A stretch of DNA of 64,000 nucleotides. Origin: Bradyrhizobium liaoningense. Its GTDB lineage: Bacteria; Pseudomonadota; Alphaproteobacteria; Rhizobiales; Xanthobacteraceae. The stretch spans positions 1 through 64,000 of the forward strand of contig NZ_JAFCJM010000026.1 of the NCBI RefSeq assembly GCF_018130955.1, given 5' to 3'. Below, one piece after another: positions 50,496 to 59,157 of the stretch (position 1 is its first letter; every line of letters starts with the position of its first letter). A program made the translations under genes and the position numbers. Below the pieces are notes generated by a model that was not told the DNA's origin, ran no database searches, and was given only the letters and a program-made list of their open reading frames with translations.

Positions 50496-51048
50496 TCTTG
50501 TCGCCACGGCATCACGACCTCGGAATGGTCCATTTGGACAAGGCGCTAGAAGGATGTCAACAGGAACCAAATATCGATGGCCGCGCCGACTGTAAAGTTG
50601 GTTCGATCTTTCTAGGAGCTGGAACTTTTCAACGAGCTCTGCGCGGAAAGCCGTCGCAGACGGTTAGCCCAGCGGATCGTTTGCTCATAAGGCCAAGTGA
50701 AATCTGCGACGCTCCTCTTCTTGGATCGTGGCGCCTTGGACATGTTCCGCCGCCCCTCAACGCTGCCTGCCGCAACTGCGATTAGGAACCTGTTTTGTGT
50801 GCACTGTTGCACGGTGAACTGCCTTTACCCGCGATCTTTCACGTTCTTCCCGCGTCGCGCGCTATCCTTCGTCCTGGCCCTCATCTCGCTATCGAAGATG
50901 TTGCGGTCTGTCTCCGCAAAACCCGTTACTCAGGACTGGAAGAGTTCACGCAAGATTGGACTTTGGGCGTAGTCCTGAAGCGTCCTCTTGACAACCGAGC
51001 CGAATGGCGCATCGTTTATATTAGCCGTTCGCGCAAAGGAGGTTGAAA
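50496..51048. other. Divergent promoter region
   Basis: About 550 bases between the giant kinase (minus) and the PAS gene (plus). A small minus-strand ORF at 50615-50743 (MSKAPRSKKRSVADFTWPYE) is possible but weakly supported. AGGAGG at 51033-51040 serves the PAS gene. Confidence 0.4.
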
Positions 51049-51600
51049 ATGACAACCAGCGTGACTGAGAGTGGCTTAGCAACAAGCACCATGATCTTGG
51101 ATGGCGATTTCGACAAGATCGACTTCCGAGGAGAAATCGTCGACGGGCACCTCGTCGCAAAAGGAATCCTTGCAGATCAGGCGGCAATGGATTCCATCCC
51201 AGTAGGGATATACGTCCTCGAAAAGGATGCCACCGTCGTCAAGTGCAACAAAGCTGCAATCGCCGGTTGGGGACGCACGCCCTCTCTGGGAACCTCGGAA
51301 AAGTATTGCGGGTCACACGTTCTTCGTTACCCTTCAGGAGAAGTGATGCCGCACGAACTTGCACCACCTTCCGTGGTGATCAACAACGGGGGCACCGTTC
51401 GGAACGCGGATGTGATTTGCGAGCAGCCCAACGGTTATCGTCTTTTGGCTCTCGTCAATGTCTTTCCTATTCGCGACAACGAGGACGAAGTGATCGGAGC
51501 AGTCAACATTTTCCGTCACAATACTAGCAAGACTGTTCCTGGCCTATCCTCCGAGTCTGGAGGGGATTCTAACTCAAAGACCTCGGAGGAGGAGCAGTGA
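51049..51600 (+). CDS. PAS-domain sensory protein
   Basis: 183 residues with one PAS domain and no output domain: IPVGIYVLEKDATVVKCNKA, then the PAC-like FPIRDNEDEVIGAVNIFRHN. It starts at ATG 51049, which follows AGGAGG. A Ser/Glu-rich tail follows (SSESGGDSNSKTSEEEQ). PAS modules sense redox, oxygen or small ligands. Standing beside the giant kinase copy 2 it may signal to it or to another histidine kinase, which is inference. Confidence 0.85.
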   Translation: MTTSVTESGLATSTMILDGDFDKIDFRGEIVDGHLVAKGILADQAAMDSIPVGIYVLEKDATVVKCNKAAIAGWGRTPSLGTSEKYCGSHVLRYPSGEVMPHELAPPSVVINNGGTVRNADVICEQPNGYRLLALVNVFPIRDNEDEVIGAVNIFRHNTSKTVPGLSSESGGDSNSKTSEEEQ

Positions 51601-51740
51601 GGCTCGCCTTCGCCGCTTAGAGCTGGACGGGCATCTCGATAGGTTGCTTCTCGGAAGCCCGATGTTTGGGTGTCCGTCAATCGGCTGACCGCGGCCTCAG
51701 AATTACGACGTGCGTCGACGAGGCCGCGCTATACCTTGTG

Positions 51741-52355
51741 GTGGAGCTAATTGTGCAATCGAAGGACCGACGCGAATGGGAGCGTGAGATGCGCGCCGCT
51801 GGGCGGCTGCCCCCAGGACAGTCGCCGACGCTCAAGTGGCCGGTCATACATGTGGGCTCGGTGCCGCTCTTTCGTCCCCGGACGTGGGATTTTCGCGTGT
51901 TCGGCTTAGTAGAAGCGCAACTGCGGCTTTCGTGGGAAGAATTTTCCAATCTGCCGCAGACGGAGATATTTACGGACATGCATTGCGTCAACAGCTGGAG
52001 CCGCTTCGACAACTGTTGGGGAGGATTGCTCGCCACAGAATTGATGAAGCTAGTGAAGTTGCGGCCGGAGGCGCGGCATGTGATCGTCCATGGCGAGAAC
52101 AACTACACGGCAAACCTGCCAATCTCGGATTTTCTGCGCCCGACGACGATTTTCGCCCTGCGCCATGACGGCGAACTCCTCACGGCTGAGCATGGCTACC
52201 CGCTGCGCCTCGTGGTGCCAAACCTCTATGCGTATAAGAGCGTGAAGTGGGTGCGCGGCATCGAGTTTTTGGATCGCGAAATGCCAGGCTTATGGGAGTT
52301 TAACGGATATCACATTTACGGCGACCCGTTCAAAGAGCAACGATCTTCGAGCTGA
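51741..52355 (+). CDS. Molybdopterin oxidoreductase (sulfite-oxidase family, no haem domain)
   Basis: 204 residues if GTG 51741 is the start. TTG 51666 is also in frame but adds 25 residues that do not fit. QSKDRREWEREMRAAGRLPP opens the family, then LSWEEFSNLPQTEIFTDMHC contains the conserved Cys that binds molybdenum, then WSRFDNCWGGLLATELMKLV and FALRHDGELLTAEHGYPLRL and YAYKSVKWVRGIEFLD. This group lacks the dimerisation and haem domains of full sulfite oxidases. The partner reductase is not visible here. Confidence 0.85.
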   Translation: MELIVQSKDRREWEREMRAAGRLPPGQSPTLKWPVIHVGSVPLFRPRTWDFRVFGLVEAQLRLSWEEFSNLPQTEIFTDMHCVNSWSRFDNCWGGLLATELMKLVKLRPEARHVIVHGENNYTANLPISDFLRPTTIFALRHDGELLTAEHGYPLRLVVPNLYAYKSVKWVRGIEFLDREMPGLWEFNGYHIYGDPFKEQRSSS

Positions 52356-52586
52356 GGGACGGTGGACGGTCGCCCGGTTGTCGAGGATATTGGCGGATTT
52401 GATGTCGTTCTGGACGAGGTCGCCGCGGTGAACCTGGGTAAGTGCCGCCGCGAAGCGAGCGGATGAGGCGCCCGCAATGGCCGCGATAATTCTATTCTCG
52501 TAATTTGCGAGCTGCCTGCGCCGCCGGTCTATTGAGGCTCGCAGTCAGCCAAGCATCAAGTCTTGGGTAGGACGTGAGGTCCAACT
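52356..52586. other. Intergenic region holding a kinase fragment
   Basis: See the entry for 52375-52500. The rest shows nothing recognisable. Confidence 0.4.
52375..52500 (-). pseudogene. Protein-kinase catalytic-loop fragment of a third giant kinase
   Basis: Read on the minus strand, a frame gives AALTQVHRGDLVQNDIKSAN and ILDN. This matches the catalytic loop of the two giant kinases (LGKLHQRGLIHKDIKPANIV) with changes that would abolish activity (HKD to QND). Only about 40 codons remain. No ATPase or histidine-kinase part is nearby. Confidence 0.55.
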
Positions 52587-53095
52587 TTAGACGGGCGAGA
52601 ACGCACCGCACGCAACCATAAAATCGGCCATGTCCATCGCCACCGCCGAAAAACTGAGTTTTGACGAGATGATGCTCAAGTATCGCGAGTCTCTCGCAGG
52701 GCTTCTTCTGCCTGAACGGCCAAGATCTCGGTCCGCTGCTCCGGCGGAAAGAAGATCCGATTTCTGAACAGCGTTATCAGCGCCGGTTCGACCTCGGTGG
52801 TCGCAAAGAATCCCACTGAAGCATCCGTCCGCGACCTTGCGGCTTCGACGGATATAGGCAGTTCTTGTAGGTCTCGGCGAGATAGAGGTTAATCGCCGCG
52901 GTCTCCCACATGACAAAGCCCCCGTCATCGATAGCGGGCACAAGTCCGTTCGGGTTCGAGAGACCAGGGTTCTTTGCATTGCGCGTTTGGCACGCTGAAC
53001 TTCAGGAATGAGTTCGTAGGGAATGCCGATCTCGTTTGCGAGCCAGATGACGCAAAAACGCACGGGAGTGAGGCGCGCCATAAATCTTGAGCATG
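52587..53095 (-). pseudogene. Broken glutathione S-transferase gene
   Basis: Pieces in different frames follow the order of a GST: MLKIYGAPHSRAF at 53095, then CVIWLANEIGIPYELIPEVQ, then NPNGLVPAIDDGGFVMWETA, then INLYLAETYKNCLYPSKPQG, with the end reading VAMDMADFMVA. At least three frameshifts occur. GST would conjugate glutathione to electrophiles. Two intact MDR genes and a nitroreductase in the window have related roles. Confidence 0.8.
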
Positions 53096-53454
53096 CGATT
53101 TTCCGTTCGGGATAGGACCGATCCGCTAACTGAAAGAATACCCTTCGCCATCCGGGCGACAACCCCACGCAGGCGCGCACCATCACAGGCGGCGTGTATC
53201 GGATCTACCAGCCTGATCGGTCTGCGAAGCATTTCGCGACCTTGGCCCGTATCGACGTAATCCACAGCTGGTCCACCCTCACTGCGCTGCATGAGTCTGG
53301 AAGTGGCCCATCGCGACATTCTGCGCTGCCGCACGAACTTGGTCGCTATAGGAGCAAAGCGAACGTAGTCACCAGTCACATGACGCCGCCGGTTTTATAG
53401 ATACACAGCCTAGACAGCGCCGGTCGGCCGCGTGCATCGGTAGGCGCGTGTCAC
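53096..53454. other. Intergenic region
   Basis: About 360 bases. Contains a widespread type of intergenic sequence (TGCATGAGTCTGGAAGTGGC at 53290, also near 40712). No gene seen. Confidence 0.4.
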
Positions 53455-54372
53455 TCACGGACGAACGCGGATAATCGTCTTCCCGTTGATCCGCTTGGTC
53501 GGATTGAAGGCGGCGACGGCGTCATCGAGGGTCGAGACGGTGCCGATGTTCGTCCGCAGTCGTCCGTCCCGCACCCGCTGGACGATCTCAGCCAGTTGGG
53601 CACGATCGGACTCGACAACGAAGTCGACGGCTAGACCGTCGGCCGGCCGTGCCTCGCTTGGCCCGACGATGGACACCAGCGACCCTCCGGCTCGAACCAT
53701 GCGCGCGGACCGCTTCCCGATGTCGCCACCGATGAGATCGAACACTAAGTCGACGCCGCCCACGTCTTCGAGACGGTCGTTCGCGAGGTCGACGAACTCT
53801 TGCGCGCCGAAGTCGAGCGCCTTCTGACGGTCGGCGGCACGTCCGGTGCCGATGACGTAGGCGCCGGCCTCACGTGCGAGCTGGGTCACGATCGAACCGA
53901 CTGCGCCGGCCGCGCCGTGCGCGAGGACGCTCTGCCCTGCCTGAAGGCGGCCGTGCTCAAACAGTCCCTGCCACGCTGTCAGGCCCGAGATCGGCAGGCT
54001 TGCGCCCACGGTGAAGTCGACGTCGCCGGGCAGCGGCGCGAGGTTGCGCGCCTCGATTGCCACGTACTCGGCTAGGGTGCCGTCGCGATACCAGTCGGCG
54101 AGGCCGAACACTCGCTGTCCGACCGACAGCCCTGTCGTGCCATAGCCGAGGGCGGTGACCACTCCGGCCAGCTCGTGGCCAGGGATCGACGGTGTTCGGG
54201 CACGGTCGAGGCGATCGGTCCAGGTCGAGGGCCACTCCAACTCAGTCCCGACGAATCCCGACGCATGAACCTGAACGACGACGTCGTTTATCGCCGCCTG
54301 CGGCTCGGGCGGCTCCACCAGCTTCATTCCGGCCGTTCCCGCAGCCCGGCCTGTCACCACTATCGCTTTCAT
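53455..54372 (-). CDS. MDR / quinone-reductase-type oxidoreductase, copy 2
   Basis: 305 residues, very close to copy 1 (22568-23485) along its whole length. NADPH-binding loop HGAAGAVGSIVTQLAREAGA; the GHELAGVVTALGYG segment is identical in both. No zinc ligands. It should reduce quinones or activated alkenes with NADPH. Upstream is a sequence also found before the broken third copy at 56133, including AATCGATGCCATCGAGC, which may be an operator for a LysR-type regulator (inference). Confidence 0.92.
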   Translation of the reverse strand: MKAIVVTGRAAGTAGMKLVEPPEPQAAINDVVVQVHASGFVGTELEWPSTWTDRLDRARTPSIPGHELAGVVTALGYGTTGLSVGQRVFGLADWYRDGTLAEYVAIEARNLAPLPGDVDFTVGASLPISGLTAWQGLFEHGRLQAGQSVLAHGAAGAVGSIVTQLAREAGAYVIGTGRAADRQKALDFGAQEFVDLANDRLEDVGGVDLVFDLIGGDIGKRSARMVRAGGSLVSIVGPSEARPADGLAVDFVVESDRAQLAEIVQRVRDGRLRTNIGTVSTLDDAVAAFNPTKRINGKTIIRVRP

Positions 54373-54530
54373 CGTCCACCTTTTTTAGTGCGGTATGTCG
54401 TCTTCCTTCGAATGCCTTCGCACACCACCAAAAATACGATGCAAAACTCGATGATCCAATGACTCGTAGCTATAGAATCGATGCCATCGAGCAGCGCGCG
54501 AAAGTCAAAGGTGCGGTGCCCGGGCCGCTT
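54373..54530 (-). promoter_or_regulatory. Shared MDR upstream region, candidate operator
   Basis: About 150 bases here and at 56134-56290 are related. They share GTCCACC next to the start, AAACTCGATG, CCAATGAC and the block AATCGATGCCATCGAGC (54477-54495 and 56236-56252). The core ATCGAT with flanking GG/CC is partly palindromic. This conservation upstream of a broken third copy suggests a control site. No protein could be assigned. Confidence 0.5.
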
Positions 54531-54716
54531 TCCACCAGGCTAGGCCTTCAAGGAATGAGGGCAGCGCGGTCCCCAGCGCGCGGCCGTCGGCACATACAAA
54601 AAGCCCAGACGCGTCCCCAAGAATCTTTCCTGGGTGCATCTGGGTTTTGCCGTTACGCTCGCATCGCATGTATCCCCAAAGCCGGCTCGGAGATGATCGA
54701 GGCGATCGGATAGAAT
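54531..54716. other. Intergenic region
   Basis: Nothing recognised between the MDR upstream region and the CMD stop. Confidence 0.35.
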
Positions 54717-55262
54717 TCAGAGTGAACCGGCCGGCGTAACAACAGGAAAGTCCTTCTCGGGATCGAACACGTTGTTGAAAAAGTTTGTCAGGGAGTACAT
54801 GGCCACCAGCGCGACGATCTCCATGACGTTGGCATCCGTGTAGCCGGCATCGCGGACGGCTTTCAGATCGGTGTCACTGACATTGCCTCGGGTCTCGATG
54901 ACTTTGCGCGCAAACTGGACGGCGGCGTCCCGCTTCGGGTCGGTGGCATGGCCCTTTCGAGCGAGAATGATTTCATCAGACGGCAGCTTTGCCATATGCT
55001 CAGCCGTAAAGCTGTGAACCGTCAGGCAATAGTTGCAGCGATTTACTTCGGAGACAGCGAGGCCGATGCTGTCACGCGTCTTCACGTCGAGCGCCTTGCT
55101 CAAGGAGCCAAGCAGGGTGGCCCAGGCGTTGAACGCAATCGGGCTCTGCGCGAAGGTCGCCATCATATTTGGCGTGAACCCGATGTTCTTGGTGAACGCA
55201 TCGAGAGTCGGTTTGCAATCGGCCGGCACCTGTTCCGACTTTAGAGCTGCGCTTCTTGGCAT
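54717..55262 (-). CDS. Carboxymuconolactone decarboxylase-family protein
   Basis: 181 residues from ATG 55262 (MPRSAALKSEQVPADC) with GGAG ahead. CMD core: SIGLAVSEVNRCNYCLTVHS with CxxC and His, then HATDPKRDAAVQFARKVIET and VMEIVALVAMYSLTNFFNNV. This is the longer, YciW/AhpD-like subgroup that acts as peroxidase or reductase. It lies 21 bases after the nitroreductase gene on the same strand, so the two form an operon. Confidence 0.92.
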   Translation of the reverse strand: MPRSAALKSEQVPADCKPTLDAFTKNIGFTPNMMATFAQSPIAFNAWATLLGSLSKALDVKTRDSIGLAVSEVNRCNYCLTVHSFTAEHMAKLPSDEIILARKGHATDPKRDAAVQFARKVIETRGNVSDTDLKAVRDAGYTDANVMEIVALVAMYSLTNFFNNVFDPEKDFPVVTPAGSL

Positions 55263-55283
55263 CGTGGTCTCCGTAACTAACAA

Positions 55284-55955
55284 TTAAACGAGATCCAGCA
55301 CATCGGCCACCGGACGGCGGGGCTTCTGCGGCCAATTTCCCGGACGCTCCGCCCCTACGGACAACAGCATGACCGGTACTTCGTCCTTGGTTAGTCCGAA
55401 CTCGCGGTGCACCGCTTCGGCATCGAAGCCGATCATCGGCGTCGAACCAAGGCCCAGCGAACGGGCCGCATAGATCATCGCCGCCGCACCGAAGGTTCCG
55501 GTGCGTACTGCCTCGTCGCGCTGGCGCTGCGGATACTCCATGTACAGATCGCGAGCCGGGATTTCCCATTCCGGCACCATCTCCGGCGGCATGATGCCCG
55601 CTTCCACCAGCGGCGCCAAACGCTCTGGTACTACACTAGAGTCGGCCAATTGGCCGCAGACGATGAAGGTAACGGCCGCCTCGGTGATCGCGGGCTGACT
55701 CCAAGCGATCGGACTCAGCCGAGCCTTGGCTTCCGGCGTGCGCACGGCGATGAAGCGCCAGTTCTGCAAGTGGAAAGATGTCGGCGCGGTGGTGCCGATT
55801 CGCACCAGCTCGCGGATTTGGTCGTCGCTCAAGGTGGCGGCCGGGTCGTAATACTTGGCGGCGCTTCGGCTCAGGATACATTCGATGACGGCGTTGGTCA
55901 TGGTGATTCCGTTGGTCATAGCGATTCCGTTAGTCGTGGTGGTTCCGTTAGTCAT
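55284..55955 (-). CDS. Nitroreductase-family flavoprotein with repeated N-terminus
   Basis: 223 residues from ATG 55955 (TAGGAAGG upstream). FMN-binding nitroreductase fold: ILSRSAAKYYDPAATLSDDQ, then TAPTSFHLQNWRFIAVRTPE, then GLGSTPMIGFDAEAVHREFG. The first 25 residues are encoded by an 18-base unit repeated four times (MTNGTT/TTNGIA/MTNGIT/MTNAVI), which also multiplies in-frame start codons (55955, 55919, 55901). The last of these would give the normal family start. It acts on nitroaromatics or quinones with NAD(P)H. Operon with the CMD gene downstream. Confidence 0.9.
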   Translation of the reverse strand: MTNGTTTTNGIAMTNGITMTNAVIECILSRSAAKYYDPAATLSDDQIRELVRIGTTAPTSFHLQNWRFIAVRTPEAKARLSPIAWSQPAITEAAVTFIVCGQLADSSVVPERLAPLVEAGIMPPEMVPEWEIPARDLYMEYPQRQRDEAVRTGTFGAAAMIYAARSLGLGSTPMIGFDAEAVHREFGLTKDEVPVMLLSVGAERPGNWPQKPRRPVADVLDLV

Positions 55956-56086
55956 GGTCCTTCCTACGCGGGCTGAAAATGTTGTGGCGATGGAGCCCGT
56001 TCGACAACTCATGCAGGGGCATGGGTAGTTTCCCAGGTTACCCCCGACGGGTCTGATAGAACGCGGTCGGACGATCCGTACGGCGT
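55956..56086. other. Intergenic region
   Basis: No gene seen. It separates the nitroreductase promoter from the broken MDR start. Confidence 0.3.
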
Positions 56087-56133
56087 CGGCTATCCGCGCT
56101 CGCCGCCTGGTTCGTCACAACGATTGTCTTCAT
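56087..56133 (-). pseudogene. 5' tip of a third MDR gene
   Basis: ATG 56133 follows AACAGGTGGACG, as in MDR copy 2. The frame reads MKTIVVTNQAAS, the family start (MKAIVVTGRAAGTAGM in copy 2), then diverges and stops at 56040. Only about 12 codons plus the upstream region are left. Confidence 0.7.
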
Positions 56134-56406
56134 CGTCCACCTGTTTTTGTGGGGTGGGGTCGTAACTTCCGAATTCCTTTGCACACGAACGAAAGTATTG
56201 CGGGCAAACTCGATGGACCAATGACCATTAGTTATGGAATCGATGCCATCGAGCGGCGGCGCAAAATCAACGTGGCTATGCTGACAGGCGTATCGGCCCT
56301 CCAAAATGGCTACCGCTGATCTCTATCTCGGCAGCGCGCCTGTCAGAAACACACGAGTCCAATTCGCAGCATCACACTAGTAGCGGAGATATCCTCTGGG
56401 CCGACA
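56134..56406. other. Shared MDR upstream region and intergenic DNA
   Basis: Positions 56134-56290 match 54373-54530 (see that entry). The rest has no recognisable feature. Confidence 0.45.
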
Positions 56407-57102
56407 TCATTCGTCGAATGCAGCCGCATCCTCAGCCTGAGATCTCGCAAGTTGGCGAACCTTGCTGAGGATGTCGGATGGTTCTTGGCGGATCGTAAAA
56501 TCGGGCTCGACGAAGGCGCCTCTGACGATGCCGCCTTGATCGACCACGAAAGTCGCCGGGATAGGCAGCATCCACTCGGTCGACCCATGACGGCGCCCGA
56601 AGTCGTAACCTTGCCCCGCGTAGTGCGCCTTGGCTTCGTCAGGTAGACGAAATAGCACGCCGTAGGATATAGCCACGGCATGGTCGACGTCCGCGAGCAC
56701 CGTCAGGTCAAGGTTCAACTGCCTTTTCAGCTGCCTCGGCAAATCACCGGTCTCGGGCGACAGCACAACAAGGTTCGCCTTTAGACTGTCAAATTCGGCC
56801 TTGACTGCCTGAAGAGCGCGAAGCTCTGCATTGCAGAATGGACACCATCCACCACGATAGAAGCTCACTACAAGCGGCCCTTCACCGCGAAGGTGCTCGG
56901 ACGAATGAAGTTGTCCATGCACATCAGGCAGGAGAAAATCCGGCGCCGTATCGCCAACCTGCAATGCGCCCGCCGCGACATCAGTCTTGCGAAGCCAATC
57001 GACGAGATGGGCATACGCGTCCCGGTCCGTGTCACTGAACCCGGCCAAAAGCTTGCGACGCACCTGATTGAGGGGCTTGCTTAAATCCAATTCGATGTTC
57101 AT
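56407..57102 (-). CDS. Peroxiredoxin-like (AhpC/TSA) protein
   Basis: 231 residues from ATG 57102 (57117 is also in frame). VGDTAPDFLLPDVHGQLHSS, then FYRGGWCPFCNAELRALQAV with the CxxC active site, then VLSPETGDLPRQLKRQLNLD and EWMLPIPATFVVDQGGIVRG. It detoxifies peroxides or acts on thiols. The LysR gene ends 17 bases upstream on the same strand, so regulator and enzyme are co-transcribed. The decayed copy of this pair lies at 11497-12873. Confidence 0.92.
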   Translation of the reverse strand: MNIELDLSKPLNQVRRKLLAGFSDTDRDAYAHLVDWLRKTDVAAGALQVGDTAPDFLLPDVHGQLHSSEHLRGEGPLVVSFYRGGWCPFCNAELRALQAVKAEFDSLKANLVVLSPETGDLPRQLKRQLNLDLTVLADVDHAVAISYGVLFRLPDEAKAHYAGQGYDFGRRHGSTEWMLPIPATFVVDQGGIVRGAFVEPDFTIRQEPSDILSKVRQLARSQAEDAAAFDE

Positions 57103-57118
57103 CTGCACACCGGACATC

Positions 57119-58078
57119 TCAAGAAATGGGCGATCCGAATCGCGCGAACATACCGCTCGCTTCGAGGTGGCCGCGATGCTCAGCTTGGAGAGGCGATCCC
57201 GCGTGAAGAGACCAGTCGCGCAGCCTCGCGACCTTTACGAAGGCGTCAAGCGCCGGTGAGTAGCGGCGGCCCTGCACGACGAGAAGCCGGACCTCTCGCC
57301 ATACCGGATCCCCCTCGATCGGAAGAGCCTTTAAAGAGGGTAACCGGGGCATATGCTCCGGGGCGAGGACGATTCCGAACCCCGCCGCCGCCAAATGTTG
57401 CAGGTGTAGATCCCGGCTGCTGCGATGATTGTAATGCGGCAGCGTGTCGGGAAAGCAGAGACGCTGAAATTTCGGAGCTACGTCACAGTTGAAGCGATCC
57501 AGAATGGTAGCTTCGCGAAGCGCTTTCATTCCGATCACCGGAAGGCCCGCGAGTTCATGCGACGGGGCGAGCACTGCGACATAACGCTCTTCGAACAGCG
57601 CCCAATCGTCGATTCGATCTGGCTTATCGTCGAGATCACCAACCAAGGCGAGATTTACTTCGCCCTCTAACAGAAGCTCTACTAGGCGGCTTGGCGGCTC
57701 TTCTCGAAGCTCGACGTGGAGACCAGGGACGACTTTGCGAATCTCGGCGATAGGCTCAAGAACGAGTGCAGCGGAAATGGACGGGGCGAGACCGATAGTT
57801 AATGGAGCTACTTCCTCTTGCCGAAACTCACGCGCTCGGCGTCGAACAGCCTCCGTCGATGCAAGCGCACGCTCAAGCATAGGGAGGACCGCCTTCCCCA
57901 AATCAGTGAGATGCGTGAGTTGACGCTCTCGGTAGATAAGCTGCCCCCCAAGCTCCTGCTCGAGCTTCTGCACGCCTTTGGTCAGTGCCGGCTGCGTGAC
58001 GTTGCACATCTCAACAGCACGCGTCAAGTTCAGCGCGCTTGCAACAACCAGAAAGTACCGAACCTGGTGGAGCTCCAT
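57119..58078 (-). CDS. LysR-family regulator, type B copy 2
   Basis: 319 residues from ATG 58078. The frame runs on to 58138, but the alignment with copy 1 begins here (MELHQVRYFLVVAS). HTH: LTRAVEMCNVTQPALTKGVQ; then LEQELGGQLIYRERQ; effector domain from LTIGLAPSIS. It is followed directly by a peroxiredoxin gene, and the type B copy 1 pair had the same arrangement. It may sense thiol or peroxide stress and act on that operon, by analogy only. Confidence 0.92.
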   Translation of the reverse strand: MELHQVRYFLVVASALNLTRAVEMCNVTQPALTKGVQKLEQELGGQLIYRERQLTHLTDLGKAVLPMLERALASTEAVRRRAREFRQEEVAPLTIGLAPSISAALVLEPIAEIRKVVPGLHVELREEPPSRLVELLLEGEVNLALVGDLDDKPDRIDDWALFEERYVAVLAPSHELAGLPVIGMKALREATILDRFNCDVAPKFQRLCFPDTLPHYNHRSSRDLHLQHLAAAGFGIVLAPEHMPRLPSLKALPIEGDPVWREVRLLVVQGRRYSPALDAFVKVARLRDWSLHAGSPLQAEHRGHLEASGMFARFGSPIS

Positions 58079-58177
58079 TGGACGTTCACCGCAAACTATT
58101 CTTGTCACTCTTGAGCACGTGTGATGGCAATGCAACACGCGCGCGCAGAGGCGCTATATCCTAACGCCACGTTGCCA

Positions 58178-58936
58178 CTACTGCCGGCGCGATGAAACCC
58201 GTGTCGGACGTGTCTGGACTATCGGACACGCTTTTTGGAATGCAGAGCCGGCCACCGCTGAGGATCGGTGTGCAAGCCGTGCGCGAATCTGGCTAAGGAC
58301 GGGAAAGAGCTCGGTTGGGTCGCAGCGTCGGGTGTAGTTGGCGCTGATATCGGCGTACTCGACGATCCCTTCGGGGCCTATTACGTACCGGGCTGGCATC
58401 GTCAGCGTCCAGCTCGACTCGCCATTCACGGCGGCGAGGTCGAGACCGCATTCGATTTCGGCAGCGCGCGACTCCCGGGATAGCTTCCAACGCAAGCCGA
58501 ACGCCCGAGAAACCTTTCCGCCGCGGTCGACGAGGCTGGGGAACGATAAGCCGTTCAATCGCTCAGTGGAGCGGCTCTCGTTCGCGGACTGCTGAGAAAT
58601 CGCGATGATTGACGCACCCGACGAGCGAAGTTCCGTTGCGACAGCCTGGATCGCGTGCAAATCGAGCTTGCAATAGGGGCACCATCCCCCCCTGTAAAAT
58701 ACAATGAGAACTGGGCCACCGTTTCGAACGGCGTAGGAAGAAATCGTTTTGCCATCGGGATCGCGCAGCCGGAATTCCGGAGCATAGTCTCCCGCATGAA
58801 TGGCTCTTTCGGCGATGCCCGAGGAGACCAAGTTGTCGATGGCTTCCTGGCGCACACGCCTACTATGCGGAGGGGTGTTTTCACAACACTTGTCCCTAAG
58901 CGCATCGAGCTCATCTTGGAGTAGCATTGCGGCCAT
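58178..58936 (-). CDS. Peroxiredoxin-like (AhpC/TSA) protein
   Basis: 252 residues from ATG 58936 (58927 is also possible). An N-terminal extension of 60 residues precedes AGDYAPEFRLRDPDGKTIS; then VFYRGGWCPYCKLDLHAIQA with CxxC, then GASIIAISQQSANESRSTE. This subgroup has a second set of conserved residues (RWKLSRE, YVIGPEGIVEYADI). It lies between the LysR gene and the OsmC gene on the same strand. It is distinct from the peroxiredoxin at 56407 (different N-terminus). Confidence 0.9.
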   Translation of the reverse strand: MAAMLLQDELDALRDKCCENTPPHSRRVRQEAIDNLVSSGIAERAIHAGDYAPEFRLRDPDGKTISSYAVRNGGPVLIVFYRGGWCPYCKLDLHAIQAVATELRSSGASIIAISQQSANESRSTERLNGLSFPSLVDRGGKVSRAFGLRWKLSRESRAAEIECGLDLAAVNGESSWTLTMPARYVIGPEGIVEYADISANYTRRCDPTELFPVLSQIRARLAHRSSAVAGSAFQKACPIVQTRPTRVSSRRQ

Positions 58937-59157
58937 CTTCACCGTATTCGGCAGGCTCACTCTTGATATTGGAGTGGCGCCACTCTGGCGGTAGTGCCGA
59001 AACGCAAATTTGACATATTCTCTCTCGACATGAGCGAGCCTCCATCCACAACGCCGGTCTAAATCTCGTGCCAGCCACGTATTATTCGAAACCTGAGGCT
59101 CAGCGGGTATGACAGGCTGCCGCGCTGCAACTGCCGTGATCAAACACCGAGAGACGC
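58937..59157. other. Short intergenic region
   Basis: No gene seen. A stretch of the same open frame continues upstream to 59161 but without family similarity. Confidence 0.35.

Noticed and set aside
45651..50570. Start of giant kinase copy 2 at 50570
   Set aside because: The first 25 residues (MVPVDILLAPCPNGPFRG and so on) have no counterpart in copy 1; ATG 50495 aligns better.
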